From: Muricea muricata
Lineage: Eukaryota; Cnidaria; Anthozoa; Malacalcyonacea; Plexauridae
DNA: 64,000 bases
Assembly (NCBI GenBank): GCA_963855995.1
Contig: OY979716.1
Coordinates: 20,083,040 to 20,147,039 of the forward strand
Reading direction: 5' to 3'
Made by a program: the position numbers and the translations under genes. The notes beneath the pieces are model-generated. The model saw only the letters and a list, made by a program, of their open reading frames with translations, was not told the origin of the DNA and searched no databases. Of this stretch, positions 1-11,829 are shown piece after piece. How positions within the stretch are numbered: position 1 is the first letter of the stretch; each line of letters starts with the position of its first letter.

Positions 1-2655
1 CGTTTGAGGAGAACTGTTCGTAAATTTTCATGTTCAACGTCTATTAACATTTTGAGAAAGTTTGCTTTGCCATATATCTTCAAAACTAGTAATGATGGAT
101 TCGTGGTAAGCAATTATAATTCTAAAAGTACCTCCACTGGTGTCGTGGAATAAACGTTTAGAACTGGATTGAGGCAAAAAAATGCTTGAGAGCACAACAG
201 AAGTTTGTCCTTTTGACGGGCAGACGAAATCAGCATGATAAAGCTTAAAAAATGACTGCATGGGTTAGATTATTGATATTCAATGATGGTATGTGACAGG
301 CGAGGCTAAGGGGTCAACAAAAAATTGGTAAAGTAAACGAGTTCTGCTGGTAACAGCGGAAATAGGGATCAGAGGTCTCTTTTTCACATTTAGGCATATA
401 TGAAGACATATTGGTTGCTAATAATACGGATCTAAATGATCGTTCTACCACTTCTTTGCCAGGTACCTAAAACTTTTCATCAGAAGTTCCTTTTCCCAGC
501 ATTAGGGCATTATCATGTTGATTTCGACTTGTCTGTCTTGTCTGTCTCAACTTGTTGTGCTTTCATGCACTCTTCGCTCAATGCAGTTTCTTCCATTACA
601 GTAGTTAAGGTATATTTTTAGAATCATTATTGCTTACCAGATATACGGCAAAGCAAACTTTTTCAAAATGGTGGAAGACGTTGATCATGATAATTTACGA
701 ACAGTTCTCCTTCAAACGCCTAATACCTGTCATTCTTATCCATTTTAGAAATCCAGAATTCCTCTATTCTGCCATTCCACGTAATCTTTGAAAAATTCTT
801 CAACTATGACCCCAAGTTCATTTATCTTGTAACTAAAACATTCTTTTGTTGTTACCTATGCTGTTTTTGGTTAAATAATGTCGTTTCCACTTCCAATTAA
901 GTTAAAAACGACGTCCTATCGTGTTATCATATTTTCAAAACTAATAGCGTGGTCACCTCAAATATGGAACAGCGCCATTTTTTTTCAGTCATGTGACTGA
1001 CATCAAATATCCACATCGCACAGATCTTCTCACAACTTTGTTTTGATGTTCGTAAGTTTTGATAAATAGCACTGCTCATTTTGAATACGTACGGCATGAA
1101 TATCTTATAAAAACTAATATCATGGTCTGCACTGTAGAGCCGTGCCATTGCTCTGCTATACAGTTAATTTGCCTGATAAAGATAGCATTAACATTGTTAT
1201 TTTAATGGCTTTGTTTGGGTAATGCCGTATCAGTGAACTAGAAATCCAAGGATCAAATAAAAAGTATTTATGTCATATACCGGTTCTATTACCTGAATAC
1301 ACATTGCTATTTCCGTTACGATTTTTGACATTGTGAGAACAGTAATGTCTAAAATCTTTTTTATCTGACAGGATCGCTTTATTAGATATTATTGTGTGGC
1401 CTCCAAGTATCCTGCAATCTGATTGGTCAATTTGAAGTCCGCATTTTCCCGTAATGTCCTCTGTTAATGTGGCGTGGCATTACGAAAAAACTTATGCCCT
1501 CAGCAACTAACTGAGACAAAACTGTGAAATTAGTAGACTTCTTTTGAAGGATGTAAATTGCTATCCGAATGAGAATGAACATTCAGAGAGCGAGTTATAC
1601 CACCCCGAGGATACAGATTTATCATGTTTACACAACAAAAACATTGTTGAAGAAAACAAAGTTTATGTAAATAAACAGATGTAGGTTGACAATAGTTTAC
1701 CTTAAAGAATTTAAAATATCATATAATGAGCTACTTATTAACCTTGTCCGCTCGGTCTTTATGGGAAATATTAAAACTCAGTCTTGCCGCATTGACCTGG
1801 TTAATGTTTTGCCGTAGTGACGTCACCTGACGTAAACATGGTGCGAATTTGAATAATATTTCAATGTGGTACAAATAGAATCAAAATATTCATTACTCAT
1901 TATCATTTGTATAGTTCATGGTCCTTGGCGCGATTAGCATCGCTGTTGGAATTTTCAAGGCATCCAAAATCGTAAGTTGATGTTGCACTACTATTATGCT
2001 CATGGTTTGGTTGACTACACCACTAAGATCCAAGTTACATCCAAACCTTTCTGCAAAAATACCATGCAGCCTTTTGATCAAATGAAGTAATCTAAAAATT
2101 GACCAACAAGACTGCAGTAGGCCTGTGCTTAGGCTTATTGGAAGCGTTAAGGATCACAATTCTCCCTGTAAACACAATACCGTATAGGATCGGACTTGCT
2201 GAAACCCTTTTGAAATCACTTCACGCAAATAAATAGAAATTTAAATTTTCCAATGTTCTTTCACGTGGCGACCTCAGCTAACATCCAAATATATGCATAT
2301 GCGAGTGAAGATTTCAAAAGAGCAAATCATTAAATCTCGAAGACGCAAGTGCACTCACTACTGACGTTGAAAAGACAAAGTGATGGAAATAATTTAGTTC
2401 ATTGTTTATAAAATTACGCGATTAATCGCCGGTCATGGGATCACAAAACATATTGTTTTGCCGAGGGCCTAGTAAATAACTGATTTATTATTATATCTAT
2501 TATATTTTTATTAATTGTCCAAATGGATTTTTTTATTATTGATTTATTTAAGTCAATAGTGGGGAAAATGGTTGAAGGCAATGAGTTTTAATTTTCTTTA
2601 TTTGTTAATTATGTGTGTATAAATCTACAGCTTTGTTTTGTGTTCCTATTCCAAG
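1..2655. other. Non-coding stretch upstream of the membrane-protein exons
   Basis: No convincing gene is visible. Only short open frames without family features occur. The first exon(s) of the membrane protein that begins at 2656 should lie here or outside the window, because the 2656 exon starts in mid-codon after an AG, but I could not identify them. The stretch 1412-1431 resembles 23041-23058 (both contain gcaatctgattggtcaat), which suggests a shared repeat fragment. Confidence 0.5.
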
Positions 2656-4515
2656 TCATTGGCCTGATTATAGCAGCTACTGGAGTAATTATATCTGCAT
2701 TATTCTGGGCTTTCCTTAATACGTGTTCCAGCATAGTACCTGGTGGCTCTGAGGTTCTTGATATCAATGTCTGTGCATGTGGCGTCGCTGCAGATCTTAC
2801 CGGCTGTAAGTATATTTACTATTGTTTGTTTTCTAATGTTACTAATAAAAATTACAATTTTTGCTGTGTGGACCTCACGCCTTTTCCATTTTTGGAAAGT
2901 GAAAGTACATGTCAATCGGATCCCAGTTAAAAAAATATGCGCGAGTCTAAACTAAAAATTGCGAGCGCAATTTAACAGGGTGAAACCATGTGCGTAATTT
3001 AATTTATCAGGGTAAAATGGTAATTTTTCTTTAAACTATGATTAAAACCATCTCATTTTTATCTCAGGGTAACTAAATCCATGACTTTTCTTTGAGTTTG
3101 AGCGCAATTTATCAGGGTAAAACCATGAACGCAATTTACAAGCGTAAAACCATGATTCTTCTTTGAACTATGGTTAAAAATATGATTTTCATCAGGGTAA
3201 AAAACCCATGACTTTTCTTGAATTTGAGCCCAATTGTCAGGGTATAATTATTCGCAAGTGTCACCATGCCTTATCACATGGCAAAAATTTTCCTTATATT
3301 CATTCCAAATCTGCAATCGTTTACTTAAATCGCTTGTTTGAACAGTTTGACTTATAGCTCAACATATTGTTTGTTTAATACAGATGATGTTAGCTGTTCT
3401 GACCTGAGGGTGGTCAGGAATATATCAGCTGCTGCTACTTTTGTCTATGTGATTCTTGGTATGACTTCTTTCATCGGTATAATCTTCAGTTGCATTGGAA
3501 TGTGCTGTAGTACTAAGGTACATTCGAATTTTGGAACTTTGTGATTTCTCCTGGTCTTTGTCCTCGTGCAATTACGATGTCATTTAGCTAAATTTTAATT
3601 ATGCTCTTTGTTTTACTTTCGATTTGTGTATTTCCTTATGTTTTATCGGGTTTTTTTGGAAAACACTATTTCACTGTTTGGCTTTTGTCATTTCCTGTTG
3701 TTTCTAACTTTTGGTCAGCGGCTGACCGGAGTTTACCTTAATGATCATCATAAAAAATGTTTATTTGTTAAAAAACATCGCTTGCTTTAAAATTGCATAC
3801 TGCACCTTCAAATAAATTCTAAATCAAATTGATTCTAAATTATACGCAGGTTGCGTTATCTGTGAAGCGCTGATTATCTGTTAGAACTTTCATATTTTGC
3901 AATCATTAGGCACATGCCACTTTATGGCAATAGCAATATAATAGCTATATTTGTATTTCAAATTGTTTCCTGGCCTATCATTTATGATGAAGTCTTCACT
4001 TTCCACCAAGAGTGTCAACAAAAGAATATTGAAGGCTGTAGTTGATACCATTTTTGAATTGAGAAACGTAATAATGAGTTTTAATCATGACCGTTATGGA
4101 ACAATCACAATATAAGCCAAGAGACCTATTTATATTGAATTAACAATGGTCACAAGTGTGCTTTGGGATTTAGAGCCTCATTTGAAACAAAAGTTATAGA
4201 TATATGATCCGATAATGTTAATCAAGACTCCAAAGTGTTTTTTCAAGATTTCAAAAAAGTGGCGGTAGCAAAACAGCTTAAAATAATCATTGTTCGTATT
4301 AGAATAATTCTAATAATGATATGTTAATATAATAATATGTTAGAATTATTTTGTTCGTATCTTTTACCAAGGAACCAAGATCTGTTAACGTCACCACAAC
4401 CACTTCACCAAGCACACCGCAGCCTGAATCAAAGCCGATGATTATGGGCAAGTTATTCAGCAAGAAATCCGAACCGGAGGAAAAAAATAAAAAGAAAATC
4501 AAACGCATGAAATAA
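2656..4515 (+). CDS. Small multi-pass membrane protein, last three exons
   Basis: Three exons join in frame: 2656-2805, 3384-3517 and 4372-4515. The borders are AG|exon|GT (GTAAGT after 2805, GTACAT after 3517) and the phases match (phase 1, then 0), giving one frame to TAA at 4513. The first exon has a long hydrophobic segment (IGLIIAATGVIISALFWAF) followed by a Cys-bearing loop. The second has another membrane segment (VYVILGMTSFIGIIFSCIGM) ending in a Cys pair, as often seen at palmitoylated membrane exits. The third is a Ser/Thr/Pro stretch and a very basic lysine-rich tail (EEKNKKKIKRMK), probably cytoplasmic. Two segments around an extracellular loop resemble the second half of four-pass proteins such as the MS4A/CD20 type, but there is no diagnostic motif and I assign no function. 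The N-terminal half is missing. Confidence 0.7.
2930..3245. repeat. Degenerate tandem repeat inside an intron
   Basis: The phrase 'gcgcaattta(t)cagggtaaaaccatg', with spaced variants of 'cttttctttgaa..tatg', recurs at least five times at irregular spacing. It looks like a decayed minisatellite in the first visible intron of the membrane-protein gene. Confidence 0.6.
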
Positions 4516-6229
4516 TGTCCTATTTTCAAAACAATGTAATTTGTGCTACTTCTATGTATGTTATATTACTAAAATTAGTAGCTGCAGACATGCAAGACAT
4601 TAGTAATACGTTGAAAGTTATCTTATGATAGTCGCAGCTTTTTAGCTTGGCTTATTTTGTTGACTATATAAAGAGGGAGTCTATTTCAGAATGTGCGTTA
4701 CTTAAAAACCGTAGATGATCGGTGACGTCCTCGATGGTTGATGTCACCATGCATGCAGTAACTAGTGCTTTGCTTCACTCAAAGTCAATCTGGATATAGT
4801 TTGGAAACTCGGCCAACGTCTTTGTTCTATCTTTTTGTTTGTGTTTATGCAGACTTGTGCACGGTGAAGACAATGAATTTTTGGTATAAAGAAGCAATTG
4901 TCCAATAGCGTTGCCTCGCCGAAGCGAGGCTACAACCGTACTATTGAAATAATAATAGGCTAAGTTTCCAAAAATTTTTGGGGTGGAGCCAGCTTAAAAT
5001 AAAATTGCAGCTTATTATAATCGCTTTGAAGTTTGACGGCTTTCCAGACCATGATTGGATTGACTTTTCTTCACTGCTTAAAATACTTTTTTAGACGGCA
5101 AATTTTCAAAGATGATAGCTCAATTGTCTCAGAAGCAACCTTCCGATTTAAGTTTCCGGTTTGAGTCTCGCTGTGAGATTCTTTGTAATGTTCGTTTCGA
5201 TTCCGACTCTGTATCGTATACCTAGTTCTTGTAATGATCATATAATTTAGAAAAATTATATTCACATAGGTAAGACAAGACAAATAAAAGCCATAATATC
5301 ATCATGCTGCCGTCCAAAAGTACTTTCGCGTATTTTGTAGCTGTGCGAGGGAATATATCATCTACTTGATAATACTCTCGTCTGATACGCCAAAGAGATG
5401 TTGATTTGGAATGATGATCAATTTGTTATTTTCTTGTACGTGACTAAAGAAGGGAACGTTTCTGGGTAGCCGAATATCACAACCCCAAAGAGAAATTGCA
5501 TTCGATAAATGAAAGTTTCTTTATTCACTTCGTGTAAGCTGTTCAGCTTAACATCACCGTTTAAAAGAAGACAATGGCAAATGCCATTGTAGTCTATATC
5601 AGCTATACTAATGAAGTGGTGATTTACTCGCACCGGCGGGCAGGGTGAGTTGTTTGCTTTTTTTTATTGGTTAAACGTATTTCCTCTTTACCTTCTTTAA
5701 CCATTCCCCATGTTTAAGTCACTTCCTTTGCGCTTGATTTCTAGTGTTTAAAGGTTTCAATTTCAAAAAGCGTGTAAGGCTAAAGTTGCTGCTTCATTCT
5801 GTTGGAAAGTAGAAAGAAATTATGGAAACTACACATCAAACCCAAAACTATGTTCTTGATAGTAGATGGTTGATCTTTTTACCGAAGATTCTTCCAGAAG
5901 AGACAAACAGTTATGACGATCGTCGATGATAGTGACAAATGCATTAAATATTTCTGTTGCTTCGCAAGAGGAATGTGTGATTTTATGCGATAAACCTTCA
6001 AAGCAGGCAGCAGACGCAGAAAGGCGATTTTTTATAATTGGTTAATGCGCATTACCTCTTTATCAAACCTAATAATCCATAGGTCATTTTTTATTTATTA
6101 TTATTATTGGTCATATAAGCTGCTTCTGCATGGTAGACACAAAAACAGTTCCATCAGTATTAGTCATCAGGCAAATAACTGATGAGAAGTAATGGAACTA
6201 AGACATAAGGGGACTTCTCAGGATTGGAT
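4516..6229. other. Non-coding stretch
   Basis: No gene recognised. A short perfect hairpin (ttgcctcgc/gcgaggcta) lies near 4910-4932. Two similar segments, near 5658-5705 and 6026-6070, share 'tttttattggttaa...cctcttta'. Confidence 0.5.
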
Positions 6230-6475
6230 AATTCATCTGGCAAGTAATTTGCAGGTGCGAGTTCGTTTACCAGATTCTTGGCCCTTTTTCGTACTCGCGG
6301 ATAGCAAGATTTTCACGACACTGCTCAAGAGACTGGAATGTGTCAGTGGCATAGCAAGTATTCCCAGACTTTGAGCTTGGATATTCTCTACTTCATCAAT
6401 TAGATATTTTGGTAAGCCACCCTATATTGGTGCCGCATATTCTAAAACCGATCTAATTTTTGTAAGATATGTTCT
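6230..6475 (-). pseudogene. LINE-type reverse transcriptase C-terminal remnant
   Basis: Read on the minus strand, the stretch gives IRSVLEYAAPI, a stop, then GGLPKYLIDEVENIQAQSLGI, followed after a frame change by SLEQCRENLAIREYEK. This matches the end of non-LTR retrotransposon reverse transcriptases, where the conserved segment reads '(L)EYAAPIWGG.P..L...E.IQ...L'. The tryptophan of the conserved PIW is now TAG. No endonuclease or rest of the RT is visible nearby, so this is a short 5'-truncated, decayed copy. The call rests on family knowledge of that segment. Confidence 0.65.
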
Positions 6476-7179
6476 ACTTAAGAGAGTTACTACACCACAG
6501 ACCCAACAGTTTAAATGATGTCACCCTTTATTTCATTAATATTGTAGACCATTTCCCAGTTTCTGCTATTAAGATACTCCCAACTCATTCAAGGGAATTC
6601 TCTCAGGCAAGAGCACTTTTCGTGTGACTTACACCTTGGTTACACCTTGGGAGTGAGCAAAGGACAATGATGGTCGGAACGATCTATCCGTGGTAGGTGT
6701 TTGATGTCATTGGATAGTTTTCTCATGTCGGTGAGGATTTGCTACATAATTCTAACTTAATTTTGTTACTCCACCAATAACTATACCAGCTGAGGGGTTG
6801 CCATTGGAAATATACTCATTCATTTATTTTCCTCTTCACTCGTCTGACCTGGTGGGTAGTATACACTAATAACAATTAGTAAGCTGTGAGGCCTGAGAGT
6901 TCTGAGCCGTTTGAGTGCAAGCCACAGAACTTCTTTAAGATCGGCTTCAATATTTTTTAAGCGGGTGGTGGGTATTTGGTGGTGTACATAAACATGATGG
7001 CGTTTAATGTGCGTGATTAGCAGAATGTTTGGTTCTTTCGCAGGTAGATATCTGAGTGGTTTTTTGGATCGAAATGATTATATGAATTAAAGTGTCATTA
7101 GTTGCACAGTGCCTGTTTGGCCTCTTGGATAAAATACACAACAATATACATACTAATAAACTCTATAGCTAACTCAAAA
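6476..7179. other. Non-coding stretch
   Basis: I see no gene or clear repeat. It may be further decayed flank of the LINE fragment. Confidence 0.4.
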
Positions 7180-7760
7180 GTTTTATAACTGTAAACTATG
7201 AGCGCGCAGGGGGTGATGGATTATTGGTTATTTTACCAACCAGAATGAACCTTTGACCTTTGAGACAAAATTTTGGAAAAAATTGAAATATTACCACAGC
7301 TGGAAAGAGCATCTTAAACTTAGTAAAATAGCAAAATTTAGTTGTAAAAAGTTGTAAACTATAGAAAATATAGCCTTGCAAATTTGGCAAATTTTGTATA
7401 CATTTGTACTACGGGTGGAAAATAATACCCAGTTGATACCCTGGGGTATTTATTTCTCACCGATAATACAAAGCTACTGAAAATTGTATATTTTTGACAA
7501 CTTTTTACAACCAAACTTTGCAATTTTACTATGTTTAGGATGCTCTTTCAAGCTGTGGTAATATTTTTTCCTATTTCGATTTTTTCAAAATTTCGTCTAA
7601 AAGGTTAAAGGTCCATTATTGAAACGGCCTCGCGGGCACATAGAAAACTTATGACGGAATATGCACTTGCTAAAAAGGTAATTATTTGGGTACTAGGTCC
7701 GAAATAAACCATAATCCATCATCCGTTGCGCACTCATGGTTACAGTTTACGCTTTTGAAA
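7180..7760. repeat. Imperfect foldback (inverted repeat) element
   Basis: The outer arms (about 7183-7235 and 7700-7757) are inverted copies: 'ctgtaaactatgagcgcgca..ggatggattat' against its complement. Inner arms (about 7240-7370 and 7490-7620) are also inverted, including the 'aggatgctctttc.agctgtggtaatatt' block. That inner block recurs at 31880-31925 and 46310-46350, so the unit belongs to a dispersed family. It starts about 190 bp beyond the GPCR stop codon, so it may lie in or near that gene's 3' UTR. Confidence 0.65.
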
Positions 7761-7951
7761 GGACAACCTTGATTGAAATGGCTTTACACGGTTATTTTAT
7801 GGCAAAATAAGGTAGCACATCTACCAGAAATAATGTTGCGCCAGAACTTCGCTCTCAACAGCTTGTCTTGTAAATTTAGGTTGGCCGGATGTGCTGAATA
7901 AAGTTTTTCTTGCTTTATTTTTAGAGACATATGGGCCATGGGCCCGTATAA

Positions 7952-8950
7952 TTAGCGTGTCTGTGCCGTGGCTTCTGTGCTCGGTGGAAGTGGTGCTACT
8001 CTTCTTTGACCCGAACGGCGAAGAAAACGCACTACGGCGCTGCGGAAGGTGGGACTACTGAGCGTATATATGAACGGGTTAACTGCGTTTATAGCGACCG
8101 TCGGAATACCAATCTTATAAAACAGAGCAGCGTCAACATATTCTCGATCGAAAAGTATCATTGCAAAATATGCTAGTTCTGGTAAAATAGCCACAGCAAA
8201 CAGAACTGTGATTAACATAAGCCGACGTATTGTCTTCGTTTTCTTTTGTATTGCTAACTGTGCACTTCGAGGATCCTGTTCTGTGGCTTCCTGTTTTAGC
8301 CTCATATGGATGATAATCTTAGAATAGACGATAGTGATGACAATAAAGGGTACAATATACATAAACGACAGGCCAATCCAACCAATAATTATCTTGGAAA
8401 GCGACCAATTGCTTTCATCAGAACTAAAGAAGCAGTAATATGTTGTTTGGTCCATCTCTAACTCTCCAGAGAGTACCAAAGGGCCCAAAACCGCAGTAGG
8501 CCAGGCGAACAATAAGAAATACTTGAGGCGGTTTGTCGTCATGTTTCGATGGATCAGTGGTTTAACAATGCCAAAGTAGCGCTCCAGTGAAATGGCGGTC
8601 AACGTCACTACGGAAAGAATGATGCTGCAATATATCGTGATGGTGAAAAATTGACAAATCAAAGTCGCCGATAGGTCGGAGAGGGCATTCGATTGGTCGA
8701 CGCAGATTACTACAACTAATTTGACAATTGAGAAGGTGCTTGAGATGAGGTCGGCTACGGCGAGATTTAGGAGAAGAAAATTGTACAGAGTGTGCAGCCA
8801 TGGACTGTACGCCATCACTACAATCGTGATGCCGTTGCATACGCAGCCAATTACCGATATAATAGCGTAGCAGACAAACACTGGAATATCTGAGTTTTGG
8901 ATCTGCCGATGTGCCTGGGTCTCGTTAAAGTGGGAAATGTTGAGCAACAT
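7952..8950 (-). CDS. Class A (rhodopsin-like) G protein-coupled receptor, single exon
   Basis: An intact 332-residue frame has seven hydrophobic segments and class A landmarks: N39 in TM1 (CNG), D67 in TM2 (LAVAD), C99 before TM3 and C173 in the second extracellular loop for the usual disulphide, E123-R124-Y125 at the end of TM3 (ERY for DRY), W150 in TM4, P201 and Y209 in TM5, P257 in TM6, and N291-P292-xx-Y295 in TM7. Two N-glycosylation sites (N4, N9) lie in the short N terminus, and the C-terminal tail is basic then Ser/Thr-rich. The TM6 CWxP motif is absent (AILPE). It should be a plasma-membrane receptor signalling through G proteins. The intronless form and ERY fit the large peptide/amine-like receptor sets of cnidarians, but the ligand cannot be named. 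The ATG at 8950 is the first in frame and precedes the glycosylation sites. Confidence 0.93.
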   Translation of the reverse strand: MLLNISHFNETQAHRQIQNSDIPVFVCYAIISVIGCVCNGITIVVMAYSPWLHTLYNFLLLNLAVADLISSTFSIVKLVVVICVDQSNALSDLSATLICQFFTITIYCSIILSVVTLTAISLERYFGIVKPLIHRNMTTNRLKYFLLFAWPTAVLGPLVLSGELEMDQTTYYCFFSSDESNWSLSKIIIGWIGLSFMYIVPFIVITIVYSKIIIHMRLKQEATEQDPRSAQLAIQKKTKTIRRLMLITVLFAVAILPELAYFAMILFDREYVDAALFYKIGIPTVAINAVNPFIYTLSSPTFRSAVVRFLRRSGQRRVAPLPPSTEATAQTR

Positions 8951-9630
8951 TATCGGTTGATAATTTTATGACTCTGAAGCGTTCGCTAATGGCATTAGCT
9001 GTAGATGTGTGTGTATTAAGGTGTTGCTTTAGTCTAACGTTGTTGCTTTTGCTATAATATCCCTTGTTACAAACAATTTGATCTCGGTAACCACTGGATA
9101 AGCAGGTGTGCAGTATAGATGTGCAGCTGAAAATAAGAAAGACTTTAACCATAAGTATATATCTGAATTTTTTAGGGAAAGATGAACTGCTGAATTTATG
9201 AACTAATGTTAATTATTTTCTGGGCATGGGAGCTGCTTATTTTCCTATACCGCGTGCAAAACCATCACGTGTCTGTTGACACGAATTCGTATGTGATACA
9301 AATTGCAAATGCAGTAAATATGCTTTTCTCAATTCAATTTATCATCTGCTCAAATTGGACCGTTCCAGTTCGGAAAAGCTATATAAATCGCAATTCAGAT
9401 TTTCAATCAAAGTATCATATTAAATATCATGCATTAATTTTCTAAAAATGAAATGATTTGTGTGCATTTTATCCATTAATCGCACAGAAAAAGAGTGGAT
9501 TTTTCTATGTTATGCGGCAGGAACCGGTTGTTCAAAGCTGGGTTAGTTTACGATTCACAACGCCACTTGCTTGACAATGCAATGTTAATTTTTAGCTTTA
9601 AAACAAGCGCTGAACATATGGAAATAATAA
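8951..9630. other. Upstream region of the GPCR gene
   Basis: No other gene recognised. This should contain the GPCR promoter (minus strand), but I see no clear core element. Confidence 0.4.
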
Positions 9631-10544
9631 TCCCCGAGCCAACGGCGCGAAGCGAGGGTTACTAATTCCGTATTAGCGGAGTTGAAAGTCGTTGCTCGTG
9701 ATAGGTAGTAAAAGTGGTATGTCCTCACTGATCTCAACAATATGGCGGACTATCATGAATGGCTAAGACTGATTGGCCAGATTTAAAATTTATTGTTGAT
9801 TGATACGAATTCAACTGACAGCAAATATCTAAATTTGCTTCTTGCACTACAACATTTTGTATTTTTGCAAAAGGATTTGGCAACTTTCACAACCAACGAA
9901 GGGTGGTCATTGACTCTTAAAAAGAGATTAATTCTGGGAAAATACAGAGAAGCGCCAAGAATTGACTACGGCGCGAAACACAAGGCAAGTTTGTTGATAT
10001 GCGTATTTATACTTGTGTTTTAATGCTTTATAAAGGCCGGCGTAGCCGTACTCCTTCAGTCTATTCACTGTTTATTGTTTAAATTCCAGAGTAAGTTTAT
10101 GTTTTGTAAATGCAAGACTGTCTTCTTATTACTGTATTTCAAAATATTGACGAACTTTACATGTAAAAGAATATGAGCGAAGATACAAAATTGGCTTGAA
10201 ACGGTTTTGTTTCAAACTCAAAGTTTATGTAGATAAAAGTTTAGTTTTATAAATATTTCAAAACGTCTAATATATGTAATTAGTAGGTCGTATTTTATAC
10301 CAAATTTAAGCTTACATTAAGCGTAGTAACATACCGATGACAAATGTTGTGCCATTTTAAAAAAATTGTCAATAAAACAAGGATTAAAAACCTAATATTT
10401 TGTCAGTTTGAAAAATTAATATAAATAACAATTGCCGTGTTGTTATGACAACAACCTGTAGAAGTACTTCATGTAATCCGACATAATAAGTGCTACTCTG
10501 GTTTTGTTAAATGAATGTAATCACCGAACAAAGATTACATTCAC

Positions 10545-10584
10545 GACCCAACGTTTCGACACTCCGGTCTAGTGTGTTCATCAG
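10545..10584 (-). ncRNA. Hammerhead ribozyme-like core, left arm
   Basis: On the minus strand: CTGATGA, a stem II with ACAC/GTGT closing an eight- to twelve-base loop, then GAAAC and a GTC at the place of the cleavage triplet. It is the inverted partner of 10803-10842 and slightly weaker, because the first stem II pair is lost. Confidence 0.4.
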
Positions 10585-10802
10585 GGGTGGTCTGATGTTG
10601 AAACTCACGACCTTATATGCTGTCAAGGTGACATCATCTAGCAACAAGATGTAAATACTCTTGTGGTAAATGACTTCCGTCATCCCTATTTAAGGCACAA
10701 GGGCTCGCATTGATATGCCAGGCTTCCAAACAAAGCCTTTGACCATAACGATCGTTATGCATACAAGCATACAAGGTCGTGAGTTTCAACATCAGACCAC
10801 CC

Positions 10803-10842
10803 CTGATGAAGACACTAGACCGGAGTGTCGAAACGTTGGGTC
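10803..10842 (+). ncRNA. Hammerhead ribozyme-like core, right arm
   Basis: CTGATGA (10803-10809) is followed by stem II GACAC...GTGTC (10811-10829), GAAAC (10830-10834), a very short possible stem III (AC/GT around a five-base loop) and GTC ending at 10842. Order, spacing and cleavage triplet match the type I hammerhead with minimal stem III known from Penelope-like elements and retrozymes. Stem I is poor: only isolated pairs form between the bases before CTGATGA and those after GTC. Self-cleavage is therefore uncertain. Confidence 0.45.
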
Positions 10843-11337
10843 GTGAATGTAATCTTTGTTCGGTGATTACATTCATTTAACAAAACCAGAGTAGCTCTTA
10901 TTATGTCGGATTATATACCTGGTTGCGAAAATGTAGTTGCATGCTCTTAGTTAGTGGCGAGGGGTTGCTGCATGCATGTATTCCTAGTATTTCAATGCTA
11001 TTTCAAATAACGTTAAATAACTTACAAATAACTTACAAATGCGATTGTTGCCGAATTGTGGTGTTTAAATGAACGGCTCTAAAAATCACAGTTGGCTCCC
11101 ACGTTGCAATGTCGGGTTGAGAACGGCAACGCCGTTAAAAATTCCTCTAGGACATAAACCACCCTCAGTTCGAACAAATTTGCTTGTGATTTGCCAACAT
11201 GGCCGCCGTGACGTTAAATGCGTACTATCAATTGTCAACTTGTGTTTGGAGATTTGGCGCAAACAAAAGATTTTCGAGAGATGCTAATTTCGCTTGAAAT
11301 AAAAAATTCTCTTGCTAGAGATTAGAAATAACATACA

Positions 11338-11572
11338 CCTGCATGAAGTTTAATTGTATTTCCTAACTCTTTCTGATTTGATTCAAATAACCTGACTGTA
11401 TTCTCTAAACGAGATAGGGTAGAATTAACATTTCCGCCATTGACTTCATTCTGTAAAATGGCCATTTCAAATTTAATTCCCTCAATATCAGCACTAATTT
11501 TCCCACTAACACAGCGGCAATTGCAAAACCTGGTCTTTGGACTTCCATATGGCCGGTTAGTTACATTATTAT
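11338..11572 (-). pseudogene. Coiled-coil ORF fragment, repeat-derived
   Basis: A minus-strand open stretch of about 75 codons has a Cys-rich start (CNCRC) and then a heptad-like helix (FEMAILQNEV...LSRLENTVRLFE). It ends near a GT that could be a splice donor. There is no start codon. Together with the next relic it may be part of one repeat-borne gene. Function unknown. Confidence 0.35.
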
Positions 11573-11829
11573 TATTAGAATCGTTGCATTCTAGATGAAA
11601 CTACATCAGTGGGCTATGATTTGTCAATGCGAGTAAAGATTTGTTAGACAAACAATGGTTTTGTCATTGCTTGTAATTCAATGTCGGCCGTTCATCCGCA
11701 CCTGCACAAACATGTTTTTAGCATCAGATTCTTTACTTGTAATCTTTGATAATTCGCATCCAACTACTTTTGTAATCTTAGTATCTTCCTGAAAAACTAA
11801 CGAGAATTACTTTTTAGATTAACAAGTAA

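Larger units (their letters stand above)
10476..10911. mobile_element. Foldback element with TA duplication, inserted in Helitron copy A
   Basis: Inverted arms of about 143 bp (10476-10619 and 10770-10911) differ at few positions and begin atccgacataataag. TA stands on both sides (10474-10475, 10912-10913), and copy B of the host element shows the uninterrupted site near 22950. TA duplication suggests a Tc1/mariner-type MITE. However, each arm also carries a hammerhead-like core and a TATA-like string (tatatgctgtc / gcatacaagg), so an inverted pair of Penelope-type terminal repeats is an alternative origin. Confidence 0.75.
9631..10987 (+). mobile_element. Helitron-like non-autonomous element, copy A
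   Basis: The copy is collinear with 21946-23018 (copy B). Both begin A|TCCCCGAGCC and end CTAG|T, which are the Helitron termini (5' TC, 3' CTRR, insertion between A and T); no other target duplication is seen. Copy A lacks the GC-rich hairpin present just inside the 5' end of B. Near the 3' end a short GCATGC inverted pair precedes CTAG. It is interrupted by a 436-bp foldback at 10476-10911 that is absent from B. The open frame at 9793-10023 is non-coding by comparison with B. I infer Helitron from the ends and from the ORF relic in B. Confidence 0.65.

Noticed and set aside
8562-8840. Second minus-strand frame within the GPCR
   Set aside because: It overlaps the receptor in another frame and lacks hydrophobic pattern or motifs.
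9793-10023. Open frame inside Helitron copy A
   Set aside because: The paralogous copy B has different frames and stops over the same stretch, so there is no sign of selection on it.
10634-10876. Minus-strand frame in the foldback
   Set aside because: It spans the spacer and the right arm of an inverted-repeat element and has no recognisable feature.
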